Source: Roseovarius sp.
GTDB taxonomy: Bacteria; Pseudomonadota; Alphaproteobacteria; Rhodobacterales; Rhodobacteraceae
Reading direction: 5' to 3'
Assembly (NCBI RefSeq): GCF_030373445.1
Contig: NZ_JAUCYU010000009.1
Span: 124,001-188,000, forward strand
DNA: 64,000 nucleotides
Part shown: piece after piece, positions 45,006-52,896 of the stretch
Numbering within the stretch: position 1 is the first letter of the stretch
How the letters are laid out: each line of letters starts with the position of its first letter
The notes under the pieces: generated by a model
Told to the model about the DNA's origin: nothing
The model's input: the letters and a program-made list of their open reading frames with translations, nothing else
The model's database searches: none
Translations under genes and position numbers: made by a program

Positions 45006-45201
45006 ATGCCTCCGGCGGGGATATTTCGGGCCAGAAGAAGCAACGGTTTGTTAACCGCGTTGGGCGATACTTCTTTTACGGTACAGGCTGGGAAGCCGAT
45101 GACCGCGCCAGGAGAAGCACGTTGCGGTGTTTCCGATCACGGGGAGGTTGTGAGGGCTTCCCCGTGTTTCTTCTGGCCAAAAATATCCTCGCCGAAGGCA
45201 T
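45006..45201. repeat. Inverted pair of a dispersed intergenic repeat
   Basis: In the 233-bp gap between the acyl-CoA dehydrogenase and the CoA ligase, a 35-bp element at 45006-45040 (core GGATATTTCGGGCCAGAAG) recurs in inverted orientation at 45167-45201 with five differences. A related copy without the left arm is at 55497-55518. The transcript could fold into a long stem. I know of similar sequences in Roseobacter-group intergenic regions from memory only. Confidence 0.75.
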
Positions 45202-45211
45202 GAAAGTTCTT

Positions 45212-46372
45212 TTATGCCCCCAGCGGCCGCAGAAGCTCGCGGCTGATGATGTGGCGCTGGATTTCCGATGTGCCGTCCCAGATGCGTTCGACCCGTGCGT
45301 CGCGCCAGAAGCGTTCGATGGGGAAGTCGTCCATCAGCCCCATGCCGCCGTAGACCTGCAGCGTGGCATCGGTGACGCGGGCCAGCATTTCGGAGGCGTA
45401 GAGCTTGGCCGAGGCGATCTCGCGGTTGGCGGGCAGGCCCTGGTCGAGGCGCCAGGCCGAGGCCAGCGTCAGCCAGTCGGCAGCGTCGATCTCGGTGATC
45501 ATGTCGGCGATCTGGAAGCTGATGCCCTGGAACTTGCCGATCTGCTGGCCGAACTGCTTGCGCTCTGCGGCGTGAGCGAGCGCGTAGTCGAAGCAGCGGC
45601 GAGCGCGGCCGACGCTCATGGTGGCGACAGTGATGCGGGTGGCGTAGAGCCATTCGTTCATCACCGCGAAGCCGCCATCGACCTCGCCCAGCACCTGCGC
45701 GTCGGGCAGGCGGCAATCGTCGAAGTCGAGGATCATGTTCTTGTAGCCGCGGTGGCTGACCGAGTTGTAGCCGTGGCGGATGGTGAAGCCCGGCGTGCCG
45801 CGGTCGACAAGGAAGGCGGTGATGCGTTTCTTGGGGCCCTTGTCTGTCTGATCTTCGCCGGTGGCGATGAAGACGATGACGAAGTCAGCGTGATCGGCGC
45901 CCGAGATGAAGTGCTTGGTGCCGTTCACGACCCAGTCGCCGCCGTCGCGTTTGGCGGTGCATTTCATGCCGCGCACGTCGGAGCCTGCGTCGGGTTCGGT
46001 CATGGCCAGCGCGTCCATCCGCTCGCCGCGCACGGCGGGCATCAGGTAGCGCTCGCGTTGCTCGCCCTCGCAGGCCATCAGGATGTTCTGAGGGCGGCCG
46101 AAGAAGTGCGTCAGCGCCATCGATCCGCGGCCCAGTTCGCGCTCGACGAGGGCAAACTCGAGGTGCGACAGGCCCGGGCCGCCCACTTCCTCGGGGAAGT
46201 TGGAGGCGTAGAAGCCGAGGTCGAGCGTCTTGCGCTTGATTTCGTCGGCGATCTCCTTGGGCACTTCGCCGGTGCGCTCGACAACCTCTTCATGCGGGTA
46301 GATTTCCTTCTCGACGAAGCTCCGCACGGTGTCGACGATCATTTCCTGTTCGTCGGTCAATCCGAAATGCAT
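45212..46372 (-). CDS. Acyl-CoA dehydrogenase (candidate gamma-butyrobetainyl-CoA dehydrogenase)
   Basis: 386 residues, full ACAD fold. FAD and substrate motifs are ALAMTEPDAGSDVRGMKCTA, HFISGADHADF, RKQFGQQIGKFQGISFQIAD and QVYGGMGLMDDFPIERFWRD. The RIWDGTSEIQ segment has Asp where many family members have the catalytic Glu of 'YEGT', and CaiA has Gly. The likely reaction is gamma-butyrobetainyl-CoA to crotonobetainyl-CoA. It starts one base after the carnitine dehydrogenase fusion. Confidence 0.85.
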   Translation of the reverse strand: MHFGLTDEQEMIVDTVRSFVEKEIYPHEEVVERTGEVPKEIADEIKRKTLDLGFYASNFPEEVGGPGLSHLEFALVERELGRGSMALTHFFGRPQNILMACEGEQRERYLMPAVRGERMDALAMTEPDAGSDVRGMKCTAKRDGGDWVVNGTKHFISGADHADFVIVFIATGEDQTDKGPKKRITAFLVDRGTPGFTIRHGYNSVSHRGYKNMILDFDDCRLPDAQVLGEVDGGFAVMNEWLYATRITVATMSVGRARRCFDYALAHAAERKQFGQQIGKFQGISFQIADMITEIDAADWLTLASAWRLDQGLPANREIASAKLYASEMLARVTDATLQVYGGMGLMDDFPIERFWRDARVERIWDGTSEIQRHIISRELLRPLGA

Positions 46373-46373
46373 C

Positions 46374-47807
46374 TCAGTTCTCCTTCGCGTGCAGGGCAGC
46401 CAGCGTCTCGACCTTTTCCAGCACCTCGTCCGCCGGCTCGCAGGTGCGGCGGGATTCGAGGCTGACGTGCAGCATGAGCTGGTCGCAGGTGGCCATGACC
46501 TCGCCATCGCTGGCGCGTTTCATCTCGTGGAAGCAGCGCAATTTCTTGCCGCGACCTTCGGTGATGCGGGTGTGGACCACGATGCGTTCGCCGGCATGGG
46601 CTTCGGCCAGGTACTTGGTGGTGGTTTCGACGGTGAAGTAGTTGAACCCGCGCGCGGCGTAGTCCGCGCTGGTCGGGGCAAGGGGCGCGCCGTCCGTGGC
46701 GCTGACATAGGCGATGACCTCTTCGGCCGCGTCCGAGAAGAGTTGGCCATAGCGCCCCTCGTTCATGTGGCCGTTCAGGTCGGTCCAGTCGGTGGGCACC
46801 ACGCGATCTTGCGTGACCATCGGGTTGGCGGGCTCGGGCAGCTGCCGGATGGTCCGCTGGTGGGTGTTGATCAGGCGGCCCGAGGCGTTGCCCTGCTGGC
46901 GCAGGGCGCGCATCATGGCGATGAGGTTCTTGTCGCGCTTCTTTTCCAGCTCGCGGATCGACAGGTGCCCGGATTGCGCGTCGGATTGGTCGGCGATCAT
47001 GTCGACGAGCTCATCGGTGAACTCGGGCACGTCCATCAGCTTGGTCCAGGGCCATTTCAGGGCCGGGCCAAACTGGGCCATGAAATGGCGCATGCCGGCT
47101 TCGCCGCCCGCCACGCGGTAGGTCTCGAACAGGCCCATCTGGGCCCAGCGGATGCCGAAGCCGTAGCGGATGGCGTTGTCTATCTCCTCGGTGGTGGCGA
47201 CACCGTCCTTGACCAGCCAGAGCGCCTCGCGCCAGACGGCTTCGAGGAAGCGGTCGGCGATGTGGGCGTCGATCTCCTTGCGGACGCGGAGGGGGTAGAG
47301 GCCGACGGAGGTGAGGATTTCCTCGGCCGCAGCGATCGCCGCCTCGTCGGTTTCGGGCGAGGGGACGATTTCGATCAGCGGCAGGAGGTAGACCGGGTTG
47401 AACGGGTGCGCGACCATGATGCGCGAGGGATCGGGGGCGCCCTGTTGCAATTCGGAGGGTTTGAAGCCGGAGGTGGAGGAGCCGATGGGGGCGGTCGAGG
47501 CGCCCTGGATTTCCGCCATGACCTTGTGCTTGAGGTCGAGCCGTTCGGAAACGCTTTCCTGCACCCACTCGGCACCCTCGACCGCTTCGGCAATCGAGCC
47601 GTGGAAGGTGAGCGCCCCTTCGTCGGGCAGGGCCACGTCGTAGAGCATCGGCAGGGCGGCGCGGGCGTTGGCCATCACCTCGCCGATCTTGCGTTCGGCT
47701 TCAGGGTCTGGGTCGAACACGCGCACGTTCCAGCCATTGAGGAGGAAGCGGGCGGCCCAGCCGCCGCCGATGACGCCGCCGCCGATGATTGCTGCTGTCT
47801 TGGTCAT
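46374..47807 (-). CDS. lcdH: L-carnitine dehydrogenase fused to betainyl-CoA thioesterase
   Basis: 477 residues, two enzymes in one chain. Residues 1-~320 are a 3-hydroxyacyl-CoA dehydrogenase-like NAD domain (AAIIGGGVIGGGWAARFLLN, SSTSGFKPSELQQG, MVAHPFNPVYLLPLIEIVP), matching carnitine 3-dehydrogenase. Residues about 345-477 are a hotdog thioesterase (RVVPTDWTDLNGHMNEGRYG). The same fusion is known from rhizobia and roseobacters: it oxidises carnitine to 3-dehydrocarnitine and later frees glycine betaine from betainyl-CoA. ATG 47807 has AAGGAG upstream and overlaps the previous stop. Confidence 0.92.
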   Translation of the reverse strand: MTKTAAIIGGGVIGGGWAARFLLNGWNVRVFDPDPEAERKIGEVMANARAALPMLYDVALPDEGALTFHGSIAEAVEGAEWVQESVSERLDLKHKVMAEIQGASTAPIGSSTSGFKPSELQQGAPDPSRIMVAHPFNPVYLLPLIEIVPSPETDEAAIAAAEEILTSVGLYPLRVRKEIDAHIADRFLEAVWREALWLVKDGVATTEEIDNAIRYGFGIRWAQMGLFETYRVAGGEAGMRHFMAQFGPALKWPWTKLMDVPEFTDELVDMIADQSDAQSGHLSIRELEKKRDKNLIAMMRALRQQGNASGRLINTHQRTIRQLPEPANPMVTQDRVVPTDWTDLNGHMNEGRYGQLFSDAAEEVIAYVSATDGAPLAPTSADYAARGFNYFTVETTTKYLAEAHAGERIVVHTRITEGRGKKLRCFHEMKRASDGEVMATCDQLMLHVSLESRRTCEPADEVLEKVETLAALHAKEN

Positions 47808-48346
47808 TGTGATGTCTCCTTCGAAAGGGACAGGTCGTATCCCATCCATTCCATGATTTCCTTGGCGGCCGTGATCCGGTCTGCGCCGCCGTTGGCGGAG
47901 CGGTCCATGATCCAGCCGAAGCGGCCGTCGGGCGTGCCGATGGCCGCGGTTCTGTCGTCGGCGTCCATCCAGAGCACCCAGATGGGGCTGTCGCCGAAGG
48001 CCGGGCTGTTGCCGGCGCGGAAGCGGCCCTGGCCCAGCGGGGTGAGGGTGGCCCGCACGGGGCCATCGCTGGCGGTACCGGTCAGGGTGAGGGTCTCGCC
48101 GCCAGACGCGAGGCGCAGCGGGCCGGAGAGATTCGGCGTGCCGGGCCAGCCGGCGCGGATGTACCAGTCGCCCGCGAGGCGGGCGGCGGTGACGTTCACC
48201 TGGCTCGAGATGCGGGCATCCGGGTTGCGGAGACCGCCCCTTTCGTTACCGGGGCCGCCGCAGCTTGCCAGCGTCGCGGCGAGGGCGGCAGCAAGGCCGG
48301 CGTGGAGAAGCCCGCGCGCGTATCCCGTTTCGACGAGGGATGTCAC
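47804..48346 (-). CDS. Small predicted lipoprotein of unknown function
   Basis: 180 residues, GTG start overlapping the SDR stop by 4 bp. The N-terminus has a hydrophobic stretch and a lipobox-like ATLASCGGP (Cys near 29). The body (LAGDWYIRAGWPGTPNLSG, LGQGRFRAGNSPAFGDSPIW, VLWMDADDRTAAIGTPDGRF) has the spacing of a small lipocalin-like barrel. It is embedded between two carnitine catabolic genes with overlaps on both sides. It may bind a ligand in the periplasm, but no function is known to me. Confidence 0.75.
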   Translation of the reverse strand: MTSLVETGYARGLLHAGLAAALAATLASCGGPGNERGGLRNPDARISSQVNVTAARLAGDWYIRAGWPGTPNLSGPLRLASGGETLTLTGTASDGPVRATLTPLGQGRFRAGNSPAFGDSPIWVLWMDADDRTAAIGTPDGRFGWIMDRSANGGADRITAAKEIMEWMGYDLSLSKETSQ

Positions 48347-49119
48347 GGCACCATGCTCTCGGTATGACCGTCGACGGCCAGTAGTTGACCCGTCACCTTC
48401 CCGGCCGCTGGCGAGGCGAGGAAGAGCGCCATGTCGGCGAGGTCGTCGCCGGTGACCCAGGTGCGCAGGCTGGTGCCCTTGACGTAGAGCGCGCGCGTTT
48501 CCTCGACGGTGAGGCCGCTGGCCTTCGCTTCCATCTGCAGGACACGTTCCATGCGCGCGCCCTCGACCGCGCCTGGGGCGATGGCGTTGACGCGGACGCC
48601 GGCCGGGCCAAGCTCCATCGCCAGCGTCTTGGTGATGCCGACCAGCCCCCATTTTGCTGCCACGTAGGGGCTGCGGTAGGGCACGCCGTGAAAGCCCGAG
48701 GTCGAGCTGGTGATCAGGATCAGGCCCGAGCCCTGGGCGCGCATGAGCCGCGCGGCCCAGCGGCAGGCCAGGAAGGCACCGTTGAGGTTGACGCCGATGC
48801 AGGCCTGCCACTCGCCATAGTCGAGATCCTCGATCCGGCCGGCGGGGCCGCCGGTGCCGGCATTGGCGCAGAGCACGTCGACACCTTCGAAGGCGGTCTC
48901 GACCTCGTCGAAGAACGCCTGCATCGCAGCCTCGTCGGTGACGTCGGCCTGGCGGGCGAGCATGTCGGGGTGATCGGCCTGGACCTGGGCCACCGCCGCG
49001 GCGTCGGCGTCGCAGAGGGCGACGCGGTCACCGCGTTCGGCAAAGCGGCGGGCGAGCGTCAGGCCGATGCCCGAGGCGCCGCCGGTGATGACGACGCGCT
49101 GGCTCATGATGTGGTCCAT
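48343..49119 (-). CDS. Short-chain dehydrogenase/reductase
   Basis: 258 residues as drawn (ATG at 49107 is an equally possible start). SDR motifs are VVITGGASGIGLTLARRFAE (cofactor), NAGTGGPAGRIED, the Ser in LILITSSTSGFHG and YVAAKWGLVG (Tyr-x3-Lys), and RVNAIAPGAV. It may oxidise carnitinyl-CoA or another 3-hydroxy intermediate with NAD+. It lies inside the carnitine operon between the two lipoprotein genes. Confidence 0.88.
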   Translation of the reverse strand: MDHIMSQRVVITGGASGIGLTLARRFAERGDRVALCDADAAAVAQVQADHPDMLARQADVTDEAAMQAFFDEVETAFEGVDVLCANAGTGGPAGRIEDLDYGEWQACIGVNLNGAFLACRWAARLMRAQGSGLILITSSTSGFHGVPYRSPYVAAKWGLVGITKTLAMELGPAGVRVNAIAPGAVEGARMERVLQMEAKASGLTVEETRALYVKGTSLRTWVTGDDLADMALFLASPAAGKVTGQLLAVDGHTESMVP

Positions 49120-49132
49120 TGGGTGATGTGGG

Positions 49133-49465
49133 TCAGTCTACGCATATTCCTGTGAGTTCCCCGTTTTCGTCGAACATGTCGAAGCAGCCGAAGAGCGGCC
49201 GTTCCGACGCGCATTGGCCCTTGCCGGTGTCGGGCGAGGCGAGGCAGGCGCTTTCGCACTCGGTGCTGCGACGGCAGGATTGGCCGCCGTCGCCCGTCTG
49301 GAGAAAGCACATCTTTGCCCCGGTGATGCCGCCGGCGCGGAAGATGCCGCCCTCGGCCGTGCAGATCCGTTCCTCTTCGCGAAGCTCGGCATTGCTGCGG
49401 CCGAAAGGGTCGGGCTGGCAGGCCGTCAGGGCGACGAGTGCCGCCAGCACGACGGCGGGTTTCAT
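49133..49465 (-). CDS. Small cysteine-rich predicted lipoprotein
   Basis: 110 residues. It begins MKPAVVLAALVALTACQPDP, a lipoprotein signal with lipobox LTAC, followed by a Cys-rich mature part (CTAEGGIFRAGGITGAKMCF, SCRRSTECESACLA, QCASERPLFGCFD, ICVD) with ten cysteines after the lipidated one, probably disulfide-bonded. The ATG overlaps the cleavage-enzyme stop by 4 bp, so it is translated with the carnitine genes. The role is unknown. Confidence 0.8.
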   Translation of the reverse strand: MKPAVVLAALVALTACQPDPFGRSNAELREEERICTAEGGIFRAGGITGAKMCFLQTGDGGQSCRRSTECESACLASPDTGKGQCASERPLFGCFDMFDENGELTGICVD

Positions 49466-50376
49466 CCCTTGGGCGCCCGCTTGGTGAGGCCCAGCTTCTT
49501 GCGCACGTCCTCGGGACCGATCACCTTGGCGCCCATGCGCTCGATGATCTCTTTCGCGCGGACGACGAGTTGCTCGTTGGTGGCCAGAACGCCCTTGTCG
49601 AGCATCAGGTTGTCCTCGAGCCCGACGCGGACATGGCCACCGGCCAGGACGGAGGCCGCGACGTAAGGCATCTGGCTGCGGCCGAGGCCGAAGGCCGAGA
49701 AGGTCCAGTCGTCGGGGACGTTGTTGACCATCGCCATGAAGGTGTTGAGGTCGTCCGGCGCGCCCCATGGCACGCCCATGCAGAGCTGGACGAGGGCCGG
49801 GCTTTCGAGGATGCCGTCCTTGACGAGTTGCTTGGCGTACCAGAGATGGCCGGTATCGAAGGCTTCAATTTCGGGTTTGACGCCGAGATCCGTCATCATC
49901 TTGCCCATCGCCTGCAACATGCCGGGCGTATTGGTCATCACGTAGTCGGCCTCGGCGAAGTTCATGGTGCCGCAGTCGAGGGTGCAGATCTCGGGCAGGC
50001 ACTCGGCGACGTGGGCCACTCGCTCGGTCGCGCCGATCATGTCGGTGCCGGCATCGTTGAGCGGCAGGGGGCTTTCCGTGTTGCCGAAGGTGATGTCGCC
50101 GCCCATGCCGGCGGTGAGGTTGAGCACCACGTCGGTGTCGGAGGCGCGGATGCGGTCGGTGACTTCGCGGAACATCCCGACGTCGCGTGACGGTGCGCCG
50201 GTTTCGGGGTCACGGACGTGGCAGTGAACGATGGCGGCCCCGGCTTTCGCCGCCGCAATGGCGCTGTCGGCGATCTGTTCGGGGCTGCGGGGGACGTGCG
50301 GGCTCTTGTCCTGCGTGCCGCCTGATCCGGTCACGGCGCAGGTGATGAAGACCTCGCGATTCATGGCAAGCGGCAT
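49462..50376 (-). CDS. 3-dehydrocarnitine cleavage enzyme (BKACE/DUF849 family)
   Basis: 304 residues. BKACE motifs are FITCAVTGSGGT, IVHCHVRDPETGAPSRD (zinc His pair), LNLTAGMGGD, TLDCGTMNF and QLCMGVPWGAPDD. The family condenses a beta-keto acid with acetyl-CoA; for 3-dehydrocarnitine the products are acetoacetate and betainyl-CoA, which the thioesterase half of the 46374 fusion would hydrolyse. The start at 50376 is supported by AGGAGG seven bases upstream. It is the first gene of the minus operon and faces the CdhR-like regulator. Confidence 0.9.
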   Translation of the reverse strand: MPLAMNREVFITCAVTGSGGTQDKSPHVPRSPEQIADSAIAAAKAGAAIVHCHVRDPETGAPSRDVGMFREVTDRIRASDTDVVLNLTAGMGGDITFGNTESPLPLNDAGTDMIGATERVAHVAECLPEICTLDCGTMNFAEADYVMTNTPGMLQAMGKMMTDLGVKPEIEAFDTGHLWYAKQLVKDGILESPALVQLCMGVPWGAPDDLNTFMAMVNNVPDDWTFSAFGLGRSQMPYVAASVLAGGHVRVGLEDNLMLDKGVLATNEQLVVRAKEIIERMGAKVIGPEDVRKKLGLTKRAPKG

Positions 50377-50419
50377 TGGCTTCCCTCCTTTTGCGTCGGT
50401 TCTGGGCGCCACCCTATCT

Positions 50420-50482
50420 TGCTGGTGTGGACACCGATTTTGCGGTAATAGACAAAAATCATGCCTGAATGGACAAAATTTC
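50420..50482. promoter_or_regulatory. Three 21-bp phased direct repeats in the divergent carnitine promoter
   Basis: The motif TGC-N5-T(G/A)GACA occurs three times, starting at 50420, 50441 and 50462, exactly 21 bp apart (two helical turns), each followed by an A/T-rich tail. The third copy overlaps the start of the regulator gene. On the minus strand, TTGTCC (50475-50470), a 17-bp spacer and TCTATT (50452-50447) form a possible promoter for the catabolic operon inside the array. This is a natural site for the CdhR-like AraC protein. Confidence 0.65.
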
Positions 50483-51402
50483 CGGATCGCCCGGTACGCA
50501 TCGCCTTCCTGCTGTTCGACGAGTTCTCGAACCTGTGCCTGGCCAACTGCATCGAACCTTTGCGGGCGGCGAACACGCTGACGCATGTGCATGCCTTCGA
50601 CTGGCGGATCGTGACGATGGACGGGCGGACAGGGCGGTCGTCGAGCGGGATCGACATACTGGCAAGCGCGGCGCTGAGCCAGGTGGGGGCGGTGGATTAC
50701 CTGTTCGTGCTTGCGAGTTACGCCCATGAAAGCCACGACACATCGGCCAACCGTCGGATGCTGCGGACAGCGGCGCGGCGCGCCGAGGTGACGGTGGGGC
50801 TTGATTCGGGGCCGTGGCTGTTGGCCTCGGCAGGCCTTTTGAGCGGGCGGCGGGCGACGGTGCACTGGGATTTGCTGGATGCGTTCACCGAGCGTTTCCT
50901 GGACGTGGAGGCCAGCCAAGCGAGGGTGCTGAAAGACGGCCCTTACATGACCTGCGCGGGGGCGATGTCAGCGCTGGACCTGACGCTCGACCTGATTGCC
51001 GAGCATCTGGGGCTGTCGGCCCGGCTGGACGTGGAGGCACTGTTCCTGCATGGCGACCCCCCGGTGGGCAAGGCCGACGAGGCGGTGGCAGACCCGCTGG
51101 TGCGCCGGGCGCTGGCGGTGATGCGGGAGACGGTAGAGCGGCCGTTGCCGCTGAAGCAGCTGGCGAAGCGCGTGTCGTGCCAGCCGCGCACGCTTGACCG
51201 GCACTTCCGGGCCCGCCTTGGTGCACCGCCCGGCACGGTCTATCGGCAGCTGCGCCTGTCGGCGGCGCGCAAGTTGATCGAGGACAGCCGCCGGTCGATT
51301 TCCGAGATCGCGCTGCGCTGCGGGTATGAAAGCCCGGCCGCGCTGACCCGCGCAATCCGCCGGGCTTACGGTGCCACGCCATCGGCATTGCGCAGGAAAT
51401 GA
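50461..51402 (+). CDS. cdhR: GlxA/CdhR-like AraC-family regulator with GATase-like domain
   Basis: 313 residues. The N-terminal class I amidotransferase-like domain (VRIAFLLFDEFSNLCLANCI, VDYLFVLASYAHE, VGLDSGPWLLASAGLL) has Ser where active enzymes have the nucleophilic Cys, as expected for a ligand sensor. The C-terminal AraC domain (about 215-313) has LPLKQLAKRVSCQPRTLDRH and ISEIALRCGYESPAALTRAI. Pseudomonas CdhR, of the same architecture, activates carnitine dehydrogenase genes. No ribosome site precedes the ATG, so a leaderless start is possible. The carnitine role is inferred from its position. Confidence 0.85.
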   Translation: MPEWTKFPDRPVRIAFLLFDEFSNLCLANCIEPLRAANTLTHVHAFDWRIVTMDGRTGRSSSGIDILASAALSQVGAVDYLFVLASYAHESHDTSANRRMLRTAARRAEVTVGLDSGPWLLASAGLLSGRRATVHWDLLDAFTERFLDVEASQARVLKDGPYMTCAGAMSALDLTLDLIAEHLGLSARLDVEALFLHGDPPVGKADEAVADPLVRRALAVMRETVERPLPLKQLAKRVSCQPRTLDRHFRARLGAPPGTVYRQLRLSAARKLIEDSRRSISEIALRCGYESPAALTRAIRRAYGATPSALRRK

Positions 51403-51556
51403 TCAGGCTTGCCCATGAGAAGCGGCAGGCTTAGGTCTAGAAGGGTAAAAGACAAGTAAGCGTTTGCCCGCACATCGATAATGCCCGATACTTCGCCGGG
51501 CGGCACGAGTCTCCGAGGGAGGCAACGGGTTGGCGCGCTGAACAGGGAATGAAAAA

Positions 51557-52420
51557 ATGAACTACCAGGCACCCACGTCACTTGACGCGGCGGTGGATAT
51601 CCTGGCGGGCGCCAAGGGCGACTGCCGGATCCTCGCCGGCGGTACCGATCTTCTGGTGCGTATGCACTCGGACATGGCTGAACCGGACACGGTTCTCGAT
51701 ATCAAGCGTATCGACAGCTTGCGGGCGATCTCGCAGGAGGATGGCGGCTGGCGCATCGGTGCGGCGGTATCCGCCGCCGAGATGGGCGAGAACGCGGACC
51801 TGGTCGCCGACTGGCCGGGCGTTGTGGAAGCAGCGAACCTGATCGGGTCGACCCAGATCCAGGGCCGCTGCACCATCGCCGGGAACCTTTGCAACGCCTC
51901 GCCCGCGGCCGACAGCGTGCCCGCTTTGGTGGCGGCCGAGGCCAAGGCCCGGATCGCGGGCCCGGACGGCATCCGCGACATTCCGGTCGAGGACGTGCCG
52001 GAAGGGCCGGGCAAGACCTCGCTCAAGCCCGGGGAACTGGTGGCGTCGATCTTCCTTCCGTCGCGTCCGGAACGGTCGGGCGATGCCTATCTGCGGTTCA
52101 TCCCGCGCACAGAGATGGACATTGCCGTGGTTGGCTGCGGCGTATCGCTGACGCTGGATGCCTCCGGCAATTGTGTCGCCGCGCGCGTGGCGCTGGGCGC
52201 CGTGGCGCCGACTGTTATCGTGGTGCCGGAGGCCGCCGAGGCGCTGGTTGGCACGTCGGTCGACGAGGATGCGCTGACCAAGATGGCCGCCGCCTGTTCG
52301 GAGGCGGCCAAACCCATCGACGACAAGCGTGGCACCGCAGAGTACCGCGTGCACATGGCCGGCGTTCTGGCCCGCCGCGCGGCTGTCATCGCGAAGAAAC
52401 GTGCAGGAGGCGCAGCATGA
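51557..52420 (+). CDS. Molybdenum hydroxylase FAD-binding subunit (CoxM-like)
   Basis: 287 residues. PCMH-type FAD domain: ILAGGTDLLVRMHSDM, TIAGNLCNASPAADSVPALV, then the C-terminal CO-dehydrogenase flavoprotein domain (TEMDIAVVGCGVSLTL, RVALGAVAPTVIVVPEAAEA). It passes electrons from the iron-sulfur clusters to the final acceptor. It is the first of a coupled M-S-L set. The substrate is not evident. Confidence 0.92.
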   Translation: MNYQAPTSLDAAVDILAGAKGDCRILAGGTDLLVRMHSDMAEPDTVLDIKRIDSLRAISQEDGGWRIGAAVSAAEMGENADLVADWPGVVEAANLIGSTQIQGRCTIAGNLCNASPAADSVPALVAAEAKARIAGPDGIRDIPVEDVPEGPGKTSLKPGELVASIFLPSRPERSGDAYLRFIPRTEMDIAVVGCGVSLTLDASGNCVAARVALGAVAPTVIVVPEAAEALVGTSVDEDALTKMAAACSEAAKPIDDKRGTAEYRVHMAGVLARRAAVIAKKRAGGAA

Positions 52421-52896
52421 GCATGATCCACGTCACCACAACCATCAACGGCGTCGCGCAGGAATATCTTTGCGAGGCCGACGAGACACTGCTGGACGTA
52501 CTGCGCGACCGGCTGGGCATGACCGGCTCGAAGGAAGGCTGCGGCACGGGCGATTGCGGGGCCTGTTCGGTTACCGTCGACGACCGGCTTGTCTGCTCCT
52601 GCCTGATGCTGGGCGCCGAGGCCGAGGGCCGCAAGGTCGAGACGATCGAGGGCATGGCCGAGGGCGAGACGCTGCACCCGTTGCAGCGCAAGTTCATCGA
52701 GCATGCCGCGCTACAGTGCGGGATTTGTACGCCGGGCATTCTTGTCGCGGCGAAATCGCTTCTGGAACACAATCCGAACCCCACCGAGGAGGAGGCGCGC
52801 TATTGGCTGGCGGGCAATCTTTGCCGGTGCACCGGTTATGACAAGATCATCCGCGCCGTGATGGCCGCGGCCGAGGAAATGCGGGAGGCTTCGTAA
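52417..52896 (+). CDS. Molybdenum hydroxylase 2Fe-2S subunit (CoxS-like)
   Basis: 159 residues. The plant-type 2Fe-2S cluster ligands are in GCGTGDCGACSVTVDDRLVC and the second cluster ligands in QCGICTPG and NLCRCTGYD. The usual length and order are present. AGGAGG precedes the ATG, which overlaps the FAD-subunit stop by 4 bp; a 1-bp overlap links it to the large subunit. Confidence 0.96.
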   Translation: MSMIHVTTTINGVAQEYLCEADETLLDVLRDRLGMTGSKEGCGTGDCGACSVTVDDRLVCSCLMLGAEAEGRKVETIEGMAEGETLHPLQRKFIEHAALQCGICTPGILVAAKSLLEHNPNPTEEEARYWLAGNLCRCTGYDKIIRAVMAAAEEMREAS

